This document shows positions 5,864-13,073 of a stretch of 16,391 bases of DNA, in pieces. Location: positions 1 to 16,391 of the forward strand of contig CAJPNZ010000069.1 of assembly GCA_905372155.1 (NCBI GenBank). Direction: 5' to 3'. This DNA is from Propionibacteriaceae bacterium (GTDB lineage Bacteria; Actinomycetota; Actinomycetes; Propionibacteriales; Propionibacteriaceae). A program made the position numbers and the translations under genes. Within the stretch, counting starts at the first letter, position 1; each line of letters begins with the position of its first letter. The notes beneath the pieces were generated by a model, which did no database searches, was not told the DNA's origin, and was given only the letters and a program-made list of their open reading frames with translations.

Positions 5864-6817
5864 GTGACTGCTGTACATCCGGATGGACGTCGACTGCTTC
5901 GCATCGAGGCCAAGAACGCCGAGACCCCGATCGAACGCAAACCCGGCTGGATCCGCACCACCGCCCGTACAGGCCCGAATTATGAGGATCTGCAGCAGAT
6001 TGTGCAGACAGCGGATCTGCACACCGTCTGTCGCGAGGCGAACTGCCCCAACATCTTCGAGTGCTGGGAGGATCGCGAATCCACCTTCCTGATCGGCGGT
6101 GATCAGTGCACCCGGCGCTGCGATTTCTGTCAGATCACATCCGCGAAACCCGAGGGTTACGACCCGGCCGAGCCGATGCGCGTCGCCGCGTCGGTGAGGA
6201 AGATGGGGCTGCGTTACGCCACCGTCACCGGTGTTTGCCGTGACGACCTGCCCGATCAGGGTGCCTGGCTGTACGCCGAGACCATCCGCCAGATCCACGC
6301 GGTCAACCCCGGGGTCGGGGTGGAGATGCTCGCCCCCGACTTCTCCGCGAAACCGGACCTGGTGGGCCAGGTCCTGGACACCCGGCCCGAGGTGTTCGCC
6401 CACAACGTGGAGACCGTGCCGCGGATCTTCAAGCGCATCCGCCCGGCCTTCCGCTACGACCGCTCTCTCGACGTGCTGAGGATGAGCCGGGATGCGGGGT
6501 TGGTGACGAAATCGAACCTGATCCTGGGGATGGGTGAGACCCGCGAGGAAGTTTCCCAAGCATTGGTGGACCTGCACGAGGCGGGAACCGAGTTGATCAC
6601 CATCACCCAGTACCTGCGCCCGAACGCAACCCTGCACCCGATCTCCCGCTGGGTGCCCCCCGAGGAGTTCGACGAGCTCGCCGAGGAGGCGAAACAGATC
6701 GGTTATTCTGGCGTGCTGTCCGGACCTCTCGTACGCTCGTCCTATCGAGCGGGCAGGCTGTACAGGACTGCCATGGAGGAACGCAAGAAGGCCGCGCGGA
6801 AGGCGGGTGTCAAATGA
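5864..6817 (+). CDS. lipA: Lipoyl synthase LipA
   Basis: 317 aa radical-SAM enzyme that inserts two sulfur atoms at C6 and C8 of the protein-bound octanoyl chain. The auxiliary [4Fe-4S] cluster cysteines are C56, C61 and C67 (CREANCPNIFEC). The radical-SAM cluster cysteines are C82, C86 and C89 (CTRRCDFC). The C-terminal R-S-S-Y motif (about 291-294) supplies the serine ligand of the auxiliary cluster. Length and motifs are complete. The GTG start at 5864 matches a -10 element 7 nt upstream. The stop overlaps the next gene by 4 bp (ATGA). Confidence 0.97.
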   Translation: MTAVHPDGRRLLRIEAKNAETPIERKPGWIRTTARTGPNYEDLQQIVQTADLHTVCREANCPNIFECWEDRESTFLIGGDQCTRRCDFCQITSAKPEGYDPAEPMRVAASVRKMGLRYATVTGVCRDDLPDQGAWLYAETIRQIHAVNPGVGVEMLAPDFSAKPDLVGQVLDTRPEVFAHNVETVPRIFKRIRPAFRYDRSLDVLRMSRDAGLVTKSNLILGMGETREEVSQALVDLHEAGTELITITQYLRPNATLHPISRWVPPEEFDELAEEAKQIGYSGVLSGPLVRSSYRAGRLYRTAMEERKKAARKAGVK

Positions 6818-7620
6818 TGGCACGCAGCGAAAGGGCCCAGGAGCTGGCCCAGCGACAGAAGGAACAGGCACGGAAACAGAAGGAGAAGGCCCGCGCAGAG
6901 AAACTGCGCCGCCGGAACTCTGACAATCCGGCCGACTGGGGGCAGATCCGCCAGATCACGGAGTCCTACAAACTCACGAAACAACAGGATCCCAGGCTGC
7001 CGTGGATCCTGCTCGCCGCTGGTCTCGGACCGTTCGCCCTCATCCTGATCCTCGGTTTCGTTCTCCAGTCCCCCATCATGTGGGGTGTGCTGGGCCTCAC
7101 CGTCGGCCTTCTGGTGGCACTGCTCGTGTTCACGCGGCGCGTCAAGCGCGCGGCCTTCACCCGCTATGAAGGGCAGGCGGGCTCCGCCGAGCTGGCGCTG
7201 AACATGCTCGGCAGGAAGTGGAAACACACCATAGCGGTGGCGGTCACCCGCAACCGCGACTCCGCGAACGTGGTGCACCGCGCCATCGGTCCCGGTGGCC
7301 TCGTGCTGATCGGCGAGGGGAACCCCAAAGGCCTCAAGACCCTGCTCACCTCTGAGAAGAAGAAACACGAACAGGTCGCCTACGGTGTGAGCGTGGTCAC
7401 CTTCGTGGTCGGCAGGGGCGGCGGGCAGGTTCCCCTCGACCGGCTGGCCGACGAGATCAAGAAACTCCCCAAGGCCCTCAGCGCCTCGAAGATCACTGAG
7501 GTGGAGGACCGGCTCCGGGCGCTCGACGCGATGCGTCCGAAACTGCCCATGCCGAAGGGCCCCATGCCCACCGGAAAGGGCGGCATGAAAGGAGCCCGGC
7601 AGGCGATCCGTGGCCGCTGA
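6814..7620 (+). CDS. DUF4191 family membrane protein
   Basis: 268 aa. A strongly basic N-terminus rich in Lys, Arg, Glu and Gln (about 3-40, probably helical) is followed by two adjacent membrane helices (about 64-84 and 88-106). A soluble domain follows with GGLVLIGEG and VVTFVVGRGGGQVPL, then a Pro/Gly/Met/Lys-rich tail. This is the conserved actinobacterial partner encoded after lipA; its function is unknown. ATG 6814 overlaps the lipA stop by 4 bp, and ATG 6817 is possible too. AGGCGGG lies just upstream. In mycobacteria the next genes are an RDD protein and glnA, but here an unrelated convergent gene follows after 9 bp. Confidence 0.9.
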   Translation: MMARSERAQELAQRQKEQARKQKEKARAEKLRRRNSDNPADWGQIRQITESYKLTKQQDPRLPWILLAAGLGPFALILILGFVLQSPIMWGVLGLTVGLLVALLVFTRRVKRAAFTRYEGQAGSAELALNMLGRKWKHTIAVAVTRNRDSANVVHRAIGPGGLVLIGEGNPKGLKTLLTSEKKKHEQVAYGVSVVTFVVGRGGGQVPLDRLADEIKKLPKALSASKITEVEDRLRALDAMRPKLPMPKGPMPTGKGGMKGARQAIRGR

Positions 7621-7629
7621 TGGGGTCTC

Positions 7630-8223
7630 TCAGGAGCAGGAGATGGCCCGCAGAATGCGGGCCGGATTGCCTACGGCAATGACATTGGCCGGGAGGCTGT
7701 GCGTCACGACCGAGCCCGCACCGATCACGGAATTGTCGCCGATGGTGACCCCGGGACAGACGATCACTCCCCCACCCAGCCACACGTTATCCCCCAGGGA
7801 AATGGGTTCAGCCGCCTCCAGCTTGTCGCGACGAGGTTGTGGCTCAACGGGATGGGTCGGGGTCAGGAGCTGCACGTTCGGCCCGATTTGGCAGTCCTCC
7901 CCGATGGTGATCCGGGCGACATCCAGAGCGGTCAGATTGTTGTTGATGAAGGTCCTGGCACCGACGTGGATATTTTCGCCATAGTCCACTGTCAGCGGCG
8001 GCCTGATCCATGCCCCCTCCCCCAGGCTACCGAGCAGCTGCCCCAGCAACGCCAAGGCTTCTCCCTCATCATCCACGATTACGGCCCGGTGGTACTCGTG
8101 ACACAGCCGCATGGCGCGCTTGGCTATCCTCGCATTCTCCGGGTCATCGGCGATGTACAGGTCACCCGCGAGCATCCGTTCCCGATTCGTGCGGGGATCG
8201 CCGGTGAAGTAGTCGGTTCCCAT
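7630..8223 (-). CDS. Maltose/galactoside-type O-acetyltransferase (left-handed beta-helix)
   Basis: 197 aa. It probably transfers acetyl from acetyl-CoA to a sugar hydroxyl in the cytoplasm. The N-terminus (about 14-65, ERMLAGDLYIADDPE) is the Maa domain that precedes the hexapeptide repeats. Isoleucine-rich hexapeptide repeats follow (about 83-118 and 140-175), with the catalytic His124 in TPTHPVEPQPR and the usual ending VGNPARILR. ATG 8223 follows a TAGAAT -10-like box by 8 nt, and the family start agrees with it. The exact substrate cannot be read. The Maa domain argues against a Vat-type streptogramin acetyltransferase. Confidence 0.9.
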   Translation of the reverse strand: MGTDYFTGDPRTNRERMLAGDLYIADDPENARIAKRAMRLCHEYHRAVIVDDEGEALALLGQLLGSLGEGAWIRPPLTVDYGENIHVGARTFINNNLTALDVARITIGEDCQIGPNVQLLTPTHPVEPQPRRDKLEAAEPISLGDNVWLGGGVIVCPGVTIGDNSVIGAGSVVTHSLPANVIAVGNPARILRAISCS

Positions 8224-8231
8224 GCACCAAA

Positions 8232-8237
8232 ATTCTA
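8232..8237 (-). promoter_or_regulatory. -10 element for the O-acetyltransferase gene
   Basis: On the minus strand TAGAAT (five of six consensus bases) lies 8 nt before ATG 8223, consistent with a leaderless transcript. It overlaps an AGGAGG on the other strand at 8237-8242. Confidence 0.4.
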
Positions 8238-8288
8238 GGAGGTCGTGACGGGGAATATCCGTTGGCGTGTTTCCATGGTCTTCACTGG

Positions 8289-8294
8289 TAGCTT
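8289..8294 (+). promoter_or_regulatory. -10-like element for the ABC-F gene
   Basis: TAGCTT ends exactly 7 nt before GTG 8302, which is also the start favoured by the family N-terminus. No ribosome site precedes that GTG. This points to a leaderless transcript, although the hexamer is an imperfect match and no -35 is clear. Confidence 0.35.
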
Positions 8295-8301
8295 TCCGAA
8301 C

Positions 8302-10062
8302 GTGGCAAATCTGGTCAATCTGGAATCCGTCTCGCATGCCTTCGGCACTCGCGTGCTGCTGGACGAGGTGAGCCTCGGGGTCGGGGCGGGTGAGGTGATC
8401 GGCGTGGTCGGCCGCAACGGGGACGGGAAAACCACCCTGCTGCGTGTCCTGACGGGCGACCTGGCCCCCGATTCCGGGCGGGTGACGATCTCGAACTCCG
8501 CTTCCATCGGGGTGCTGACCCAGCATCAGGCCGGTTCCCCCGGTGAAACGATCCGGCAGGTGGTCCTCGACGGCGCCGCCGACCACACCTATGCGGCCCG
8601 GGCGGATCGGCGGGAGATCGTCGAGGCGCTGCTGGCGGGAGTGGACCTGGACCGCCCCATCGAAACCCTGTCCGGTGGCGAACGGAGGCGGGTCGGGCTG
8701 GTCGAGGTGCTGCTCGGCGACCACGACCTGATCGTGCTGGACGAGCCCACCAACCATCTAGACGTGGAGGCGATCGCCTTCCTCGCCTCCCATCTGCGTT
8801 ACCGCACCGCGGCAGGGCTCGCGATGCTGGTGGTCAGCCACGACCGCTGGTTCCTGGATGCGGTGTGCACCCGAATCTGGGAGGTTCACGACGGTGTGGT
8901 GGACGCCTACGACGGCGGCTACGCGGCGTACGTGCTGGCGCGGGTGGAGCGGCAGCGGCAGGCCGCGGCCACGGAGGCGCGCCGCAGGAACCTGGCGCGC
9001 AAGGAGCTGGCATGGCTGCGGCGCGGGGCCCCTGCCCGCACCTCGAAACCGAAGTTCCGCATCGAGGCGGCCGAGGCCCTCATCGGCGACGTGCCCCCGC
9101 CGCGCGACCGGCTGGCGTTGGAGAAGTTCGCGACCTCACGACTCGGCAAGGATGTCTTCGACCTGATCAACGTCGACTACGCCGTCGAGGACCGCAGGCT
9201 GCTGAACCGGCTCACCTGGTCCATCGGGCCGGGCGACCGCATCGGACTTGTGGGTGTCAACGGCGCGGGCAAGACCACCCTGCTGGATCTGCTGGCCGGC
9301 CTGAGATCCCCTCAGGGCGGGAAGATCAAGCGCGGCGTCACGCTCAGGGTCGGGTATCTGTCGCAGAGCGTCGGGGAACTGGACGACGAGGATCGCGTGC
9401 TCCAGTCCGTCACCCGCCTGAAACAGGCGACGAGGTTGGCGACCGGCCGGGAGGCGTCGGCCAGCAATCTCCTCGAGGAGTTCGGTTTCACCGGCGACAA
9501 ACTGGTCGCCCGCATCGGCGACCTGTCCGGCGGGGAGCGCCGCCGCCTCCAGTTTCTCCGGCTGCTGCTCGAGGAACCGAATGTCCTGCTCCTCGACGAA
9601 CCGACCAATGACCTCGACATCGACACCCTCACCGTGATCGAGGACTACCTGGACACCTGGCCGGGCACCCTGATAGTCGTCTCCCACGACCGCTACTTCC
9701 TGGAGCGCGTCACCGACGCTTCGTGGGCGCTGCTGGGCGACGGCTCATGCGTGCTGCTGCCCGGCGGGGTGGAGGAATATCTGGAACGTCGCCGCGGGAC
9801 GAAGGACACCTCCCCCACACCCGCTCCCCCGGCCGAGGACAGGCCCCGATCCGGTGCCGCACTCGAACGCGCCCGGAAGAAGGAACTGGCGCGCCTGGAG
9901 TCACAGCTTTCCAAGGTGGAATCCGAGATCGAACGCATCCACGACGCCATGGCCGCCTCGGCGACCGATTTCGAGAGGCTCGCCGTGCTGGACACAGACC
10001 TTCGGGCCGCCTGTACTCGCAAGAACGAGCTGGAGGAAGCCTGGCTGCTGGCGGCCGAGTGA
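8302..10062 (+). CDS. ABC-F family ATPase (Uup-like)
   Basis: 586 aa soluble protein with two ATPase domains and no membrane segments; ABC-F proteins act on the ribosome. Domain 1 has Walker A GRNGDGKTT (37-45), LSGGERRR (123-130) and VLDEPTNHLD (Glu about 148). The charged linker (about 210-270) carries the ELAWLRRGAPARTSKPKFR stretch typical of actinobacterial members. Domain 2 has GVNGAGKTT (318-326), LSGGERRR (408-415) and LLLDEPTNDLD (Glu about 433). The C-terminal coiled coil (about 530-586) resembles Uup. GTG 8302 gives the family start (V/M)ANLVNLE. GTG 8245 lies only 2 nt after AGGAGG and would add 19 atypical residues. Housekeeping and antibiotic-protection roles cannot be told apart here. 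Confidence 0.92.
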   Translation: MANLVNLESVSHAFGTRVLLDEVSLGVGAGEVIGVVGRNGDGKTTLLRVLTGDLAPDSGRVTISNSASIGVLTQHQAGSPGETIRQVVLDGAADHTYAARADRREIVEALLAGVDLDRPIETLSGGERRRVGLVEVLLGDHDLIVLDEPTNHLDVEAIAFLASHLRYRTAAGLAMLVVSHDRWFLDAVCTRIWEVHDGVVDAYDGGYAAYVLARVERQRQAAATEARRRNLARKELAWLRRGAPARTSKPKFRIEAAEALIGDVPPPRDRLALEKFATSRLGKDVFDLINVDYAVEDRRLLNRLTWSIGPGDRIGLVGVNGAGKTTLLDLLAGLRSPQGGKIKRGVTLRVGYLSQSVGELDDEDRVLQSVTRLKQATRLATGREASASNLLEEFGFTGDKLVARIGDLSGGERRRLQFLRLLLEEPNVLLLDEPTNDLDIDTLTVIEDYLDTWPGTLIVVSHDRYFLERVTDASWALLGDGSCVLLPGGVEEYLERRRGTKDTSPTPAPPAEDRPRSGAALERARKKELARLESQLSKVESEIERIHDAMAASATDFERLAVLDTDLRAACTRKNELEEAWLLAAE

Positions 10063-10067
10063 TTCCC

Positions 10068-10080
10068 CTCCCCGCGGGAG
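10068..10080. terminator. Small hairpin between convergent genes
   Basis: CTCCC (10068-10072) and GGGAG (10076-10080) form a 5-bp GC-rich stem with a 3-nt loop in the 30-bp gap between the convergent ABC-F and GNAT stops. There is no T-run, so a shared terminator role is only plausible. Confidence 0.3.
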
Positions 10081-10092
10081 CACCGGTCGATG

Positions 10093-10644
10093 TCACGTCC
10101 GCCCACCGCGCGGAGCAGCGATGATCGGCAACGGCTCGGTTCGCGGGATGGGATCGTTCGCCAGGCGTCCGTAGGTCACGACGTCGATTCGCTGCCCGTC
10201 GATCAGGAATTTCTCCCGTTCGAGGCCTTCTTGGACGAACCCGGCGGCGAGCGCCACTCCTCGGGATGCGGGATTGTTGACCCGGTGGCCGAGTTCCAGG
10301 CGATGCAGTCCGCCCGATGCCAGGGCCCAGTTCGCGACGGTGGCCGCCGCACGGCCCGTCCAGCCACGCCCCCGCGCCGCGGGATGGGTCCAGTACCAGA
10401 ACCAAGCGTTGCGGTTCCCGGAATCGACACTCAGGGCAACAAGCCCGAACAACAAATCGCCTTCCCCGGCCATTGCGAATGGCAGATGTGCGGCATCAGG
10501 ATCGAGCAGCCGCGCCACATAGGCCTCCGCCTCCAACGGATCGGTGACCCGTCCCTGCCGGGCCATGTCACCGGCCGACGTGAACGCCTCCAGAACTCGG
10601 GACGTGTCGCTGATCCGCAGTGGGCGAAGCCTCATCCCAGTCAT
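10093..10644 (-). CDS. GNAT family N-acetyltransferase (RimJ/RimL-like)
   Basis: 183 aa. It opens with the family pattern MRLRPLRISD. The acetyl-CoA pyrophosphate-binding motif A is RGRGWTGRA (91-99). GGLHRLELGHRVNNPASRGVALAAGFVQEG is the usual RimJ/RimL motif B region, followed by IDVVTYGRL. It probably acetylates an amine on a protein or small molecule; the substrate is unknown. ATG 10644 has GGAGG 8 nt upstream, and this start is overlapped by the stop of a 35-codon frame (ATGA). It is convergent with the ABC-F gene. Confidence 0.88.
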   Translation of the reverse strand: MTGMRLRPLRISDTSRVLEAFTSAGDMARQGRVTDPLEAEAYVARLLDPDAAHLPFAMAGEGDLLFGLVALSVDSGNRNAWFWYWTHPAARGRGWTGRAAATVANWALASGGLHRLELGHRVNNPASRGVALAAGFVQEGLEREKFLIDGQRIDVVTYGRLANDPIPRTEPLPIIAAPRGGRT

Positions 10645-10748
10645 CGGTTGCCCTCCGGGTAGTTCCGCATCTCCTCGGTGCAGCAGACACCTCGGAGAAA
10701 CTGAGGGTCCCGGGCACGAACAACGACATCCCGGTAACCGGGTCTCAT
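10641..10748 (-). CDS. Possible 35-aa coupled ORF or gene remnant
   Basis: The frame ATG 10748 to TGA 10641 has a protein-like sequence (begins MRPGYRDVVVRARD and ends EEMRNYPEGNR). Its stop overlaps the GNAT start by 4 bp (ATGA), and its start overlaps by 4 bp the stop of the frame before it. This is either a tiny coupled gene or the frameshifted tail of a decayed one. No family is recognised. Confidence 0.25.
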   Translation of the reverse strand: MRPGYRDVVVRARDPQFLRGVCCTEEMRNYPEGNR

Positions 10749-10959
10749 GGTAGGCCCAGTTTCCCGAAAGCCGGGTCAGCCGATGCCGGCGCAGCGACCC
10801 ACTGCCGCACCTCCCCGCGGCCGCGCGCCGGGGCGTCCCGCATCGAAGGTGATGAGGGTCGCGAGCAGGCGATTGTTTTCATGACGGTCCGCCACGGACC
10901 GAGGCCGACCCCCTGCCCGACCGACCTCCCCTTCTCCTTTGTCACCCAGACAGGTACCA
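10645..10959. other. Divergent intergenic region with gene debris and palindromes
   Basis: About 315 bp between the GNAT gene (-) and the exporter operon (+). Besides the possible remnants it holds a perfect palindrome CCCGGTAACCGGG (10730-10742), the inverted pair GGTCCG/CGGACC (10886-10891/10895-10900), and an imperfect hairpin with arms 10671-10680 and 10688-10697 in the GNAT leader. No complete gene is seen. Confidence 0.5.
10745..10860 (-). pseudogene. Possible remnant of a flavin reductase-type N-terminus
   Basis: Read on the minus strand, one frame gives LATLITFDAGRPGAR and a second continues with GRGEVRQWVA, then ADPAFGKLGLP. Joined by one frameshift, this resembles the beginning of NADPH-dependent FMN reductases (an S-T-R-P-G-R loop, a V-x-x-W-V helix, then L-G-L-P), with the segment before LGLP shortened. 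The evidence is a memory-based motif resemblance over about 40 residues only. Confidence 0.2.
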
Positions 10960-10960
10960 T
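10955..10960 (+). promoter_or_regulatory. -10 element for the TetR-linked exporter operon
   Basis: TACCAT ends 7 nt before ATG 10968, and a weak TTCTCC lies 17 bp further upstream (10932-10937) as a possible -35. No ribosome site precedes the ATG, so the mRNA is probably leaderless. The last base of the hexamer is the first base of the operator array. Confidence 0.5.
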
Positions 10961-10991
10961 TCATCACATGATGAACTCATCACTTGATGAA
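10960..10991. promoter_or_regulatory. Four-half-site operator array over the exporter start codon
   Basis: The 32-bp stretch contains TTCATCA (10960-10966), TGATGA (10969-10974), TCATCA (10977-10982) and TGATGAA (10985-10991). The half-sites alternate in orientation and are separated by 2-bp spacers (CA, AC, CT), an exact 8-bp period. The whole is a palindrome apart from the three spacers. It covers the predicted transcription start, both candidate ATGs and codons 1-8 of the ATPase gene. The TetR regulator at the end of this operon is the natural candidate to bind it, giving autorepression. Confidence 0.65.
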
Positions 10992-11696
10992 TCAGCTGTC
11001 TCCGTGTCCGGCCTCGTCGTCAGGCGCGGCCGCAACGAGATCCTTCACGGGGTCTCCCTCTCCCTGCCCCGCGGTTCCGTCACGGGGTTGCTGGGCCCCT
11101 CGGGCTGCGGGAAGACCACCCTGATGCGCACCCTCATGGGGGTGCAGCACATCACCGCGGGCTCGGCGACGTTGCTGGGACTGCCGGCCGGACATCCGAG
11201 GTTGCGCCGACGGGTGGCCTACACCTCGCAGGCCGTGAGCATCTACACCGATGCATCCCTGCTGGCCAACACCACTTACTTCGCACGCCTGCTGGGTGCC
11301 GGGCGCGACTCGGCGCGCCGGGCCATCGAAAGGGTGCAGCTGGATGGCCTAGAACACCGCCGCATCGATCAGCTCTCCGGGGGTCAGGCGAGCAGGGCCT
11401 CCCTGGCCTGCGCGCTGGTGGGTGATCCGGAGGTGTTGATCCTCGACGAACCGACGGTGGGTCTGGATCCCCTGACCAGGCAGGCCTTGTGGGAATTGTT
11501 CCGCGACCTGGCCGGCCGGGGAACCACGCTGCTGGTGTCCAGTCACGTCATGGACGAGGCGACCCGCTGCGATTCCGTGTTGTTCATGCGGGACGGCTGG
11601 TTCCTGGCCCACGAACCCGTGGCAGCTCTCCAGCGCAGAACGGAAACCAGCACCCCGGAGGATGCTTTCATGGCCCTGATCGAGGAGGCGGCGTGA
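10968..11696 (+). CDS. ABC-2 exporter ATP-binding protein
   Basis: 242 aa. Motifs are Walker A GPSGCGKTT (43-51), Q-loop TSQAVS (Gln about 88), ABC signature LSGGQASR (136-143), Walker B VLILDEPTVGLD (catalytic Glu about 161) and the switch His in SSHVMDEA. The class is the drug- or lipid-exporter ATPases that pair with ABC-2 permeases (DrrA-like). The start is ATG 10968, or ATG 10971 next to it; much longer upstream extensions of the frame have no coding character. The N-terminal MMNSSLDES is largely dictated by the operator sequence. The stop touches the permease start (TGATG). Confidence 0.93.
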   Translation: MMNSSLDESAVSVSGLVVRRGRNEILHGVSLSLPRGSVTGLLGPSGCGKTTLMRTLMGVQHITAGSATLLGLPAGHPRLRRRVAYTSQAVSIYTDASLLANTTYFARLLGAGRDSARRAIERVQLDGLEHRRIDQLSGGQASRASLACALVGDPEVLILDEPTVGLDPLTRQALWELFRDLAGRGTTLLVSSHVMDEATRCDSVLFMRDGWFLAHEPVAALQRRTETSTPEDAFMALIEEAA

Positions 11697-12466
11697 TGAG
11701 CACCCACACTGTCGCACGATCGGTACCGTTCGCCACGGTGGCCCGGATCGCCGCGCAGTTGAAGAGCGACCCGCGTGCCATAGCCCTGATCCTCCTGATC
11801 CCGCCCCTGCTGTTGACCCTGCTCTACTACGTCTTCTACGACCTGCCGACACCACCCGGGCAATCCCGCGTCTTCGACACGACCGGCCCGATCATGCTTG
11901 CCGTGTTGCCGATGTTCATGATGTTCATCGTCACCTCGGTGATCATGCTCCGGGAGCGCGTCTCCGGAACCCTGGAACGGATCTTCACCACTCCCCTGAC
12001 GCGCTTGAACCTGCTGGTCTCCTACGCCTGCGTGTTCGGCCTGCTCGCGGTTCTGCAGAGCAGCATCCTGGTGGTCCTGCTGCTGGGCCCCCTGGGAATC
12101 GAGCTGACCGGCCCGGCCTGGGCCCTGCTCCTGCTGTCCTTCCTGGGCGCGGTGATCGGGGTGGCCTTCGGCCTGCTGGCCTCGGCCTTCGCCCGGACCG
12201 AGTTCCAGGCGGTGCAGTTCATGCCGGTCTTCATCGCCCCGCAGCTGTTTCTCTGCGGCCTGCTCGTCCCGAAGGAGCAACTCCCGGACGTGTTGGAGGC
12301 CATCGCGAACTGGCTGCCGATGACATGGGCGGTCGATGTCGTGCGCGACGTGCTGGCCAATCCGGAGCTAGGCTCGGACAGCTGGTGGCGGTTCGCCGCC
12401 CTGGCCGGGGTGATCGTCGCCGCCCTGCTCATCGCCGCGGCCTCCATGCCGAGAAAGACGAGGTGA
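11696..12466 (+). CDS. ABC-2 type exporter permease
   Basis: 256 aa integral membrane partner of the preceding ATPase. Six hydrophobic segments are visible (about 28-45, 62-84, 105-128, 135-160, 165-188 and 232-250). The stretch between the second and third, with LRERVSGTLERIFTTPLTR, matches the cytoplasmic coupling region of DrrB-like ABC-2 permeases. A later segment reads LPMTWAVDVVR, also common in the family. The start is ATG 11696 with GAGGAGG about 7 nt upstream and 1 bp of overlap with the ATPase stop. Substrate unknown; a toxic small molecule is the usual kind for TetR-controlled pairs. Confidence 0.92.
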   Translation: MSTHTVARSVPFATVARIAAQLKSDPRAIALILLIPPLLLTLLYYVFYDLPTPPGQSRVFDTTGPIMLAVLPMFMMFIVTSVIMLRERVSGTLERIFTTPLTRLNLLVSYACVFGLLAVLQSSILVVLLLGPLGIELTGPAWALLLLSFLGAVIGVAFGLLASAFARTEFQAVQFMPVFIAPQLFLCGLLVPKEQLPDVLEAIANWLPMTWAVDVVRDVLANPELGSDSWWRFAALAGVIVAALLIAAASMPRKTR

Positions 12467-12470
12467 TCGC

Positions 12471-13073
12471 TTGCCCGGGGGTTCGAAGTCGGAACGCACC
12501 AAACTGCGCATCCAGCAGGCGGCCGCGAAGCTGTTCGCATCCCGGTCCTTCGAGACGGTCAGCACCCGCGCCATCGCCAAGGAGGCCGGGGTCGACGCCG
12601 CCCTGATCCACCACTACTTCGGTTCGAAGGAAGGTCTGTTCCAGGCGGTGCTGAACGCCGCCATCCGCCCGGAACAGTTGGAGGCATTGGTCGTATCGGA
12701 ATCATCCGAGGACTGGGGACGGCAGCTGGTGCGCGCCGCCGACAAGGTCTGGACCTCACCCGCCGCCCCCGCCCTGAAGGCGGTGGTGCGGCGGGTCCTG
12801 GTGGGCCACGAGGGCATGCTGCGAGAATTCGTCACACGCTCCCTGCTCAACAGATTCCTCTCCCACATCAAAGGCCCCGAGCCGGAACGACGGCTCCGGG
12901 CCTCTCTGATCGGATCCCAGATGTCAGGACTGGTGATCGCACGCCACATCGTCGGCATCGAACCACTGGCAAGCCTTTCCACCGACGAGGTCGCCGACCT
13001 GATCGGACCCGTGCTCCAGCACTACATCACGGGATCACTGCAACCTGGGAAAATCGTCGAGGGAGAAAACTGA
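12471..13073 (+). CDS. TetR/AcrR family transcriptional regulator
   Basis: 200 aa. The N-terminal helix-turn-helix domain (about 9-55) has the typical order R-x-x-I-x-x-A-A-x-x-L-F, then V-S-T-R-A-I-A-K-E-A-G-V and the recognition helix ending HHYFGSKEGLF. The ligand-binding C-terminal part (about 70-200) resembles TetR domains seen with ABC exporters. The TTG start at 12471 lies 4 bp after the permease stop with GAGG 7 nt upstream, so it is co-translated with the exporter. The likely target is the half-site array at 10960-10991. Its last 39 bp overlap the 3' end of the opposing XRE gene. Confidence 0.92.
   Translation: MPGGSKSERTKLRIQQAAAKLFASRSFETVSTRAIAKEAGVDAALIHHYFGSKEGLFQAVLNAAIRPEQLEALVVSESSEDWGRQLVRAADKVWTSPAAPALKAVVRRVLVGHEGMLREFVTRSLLNRFLSHIKGPEPERRLRASLIGSQMSGLVIARHIVGIEPLASLSTDEVADLIGPVLQHYITGSLQPGKIVEGEN

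Noticed and set aside
5843..6871. 342-aa minus-strand frame opposite lipA
   Set aside because: It is a shadow of lipA, which has all cluster-binding cysteines in the plus frame.
8224..8757. N-terminal extension of the O-acetyltransferase frame to 375 aa
   Set aside because: The extension runs antisense through the ABC-F gene and has no family similarity. The Maa domain begins right after ATG 8223.
10620..10967. Upstream extension of the TetR-linked ATPase to 358 aa
   Set aside because: The extra 116 residues are Pro/Arg/Ser-rich with no domain. The promoter and operator lie between the extension and the real ATPase start.
11489..11695. Upstream extension of the permease to 325 aa
   Set aside because: It overlaps the ATPase C-terminus in another frame. 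ATG 11696 has a good ribosome site and gives the normal family length.
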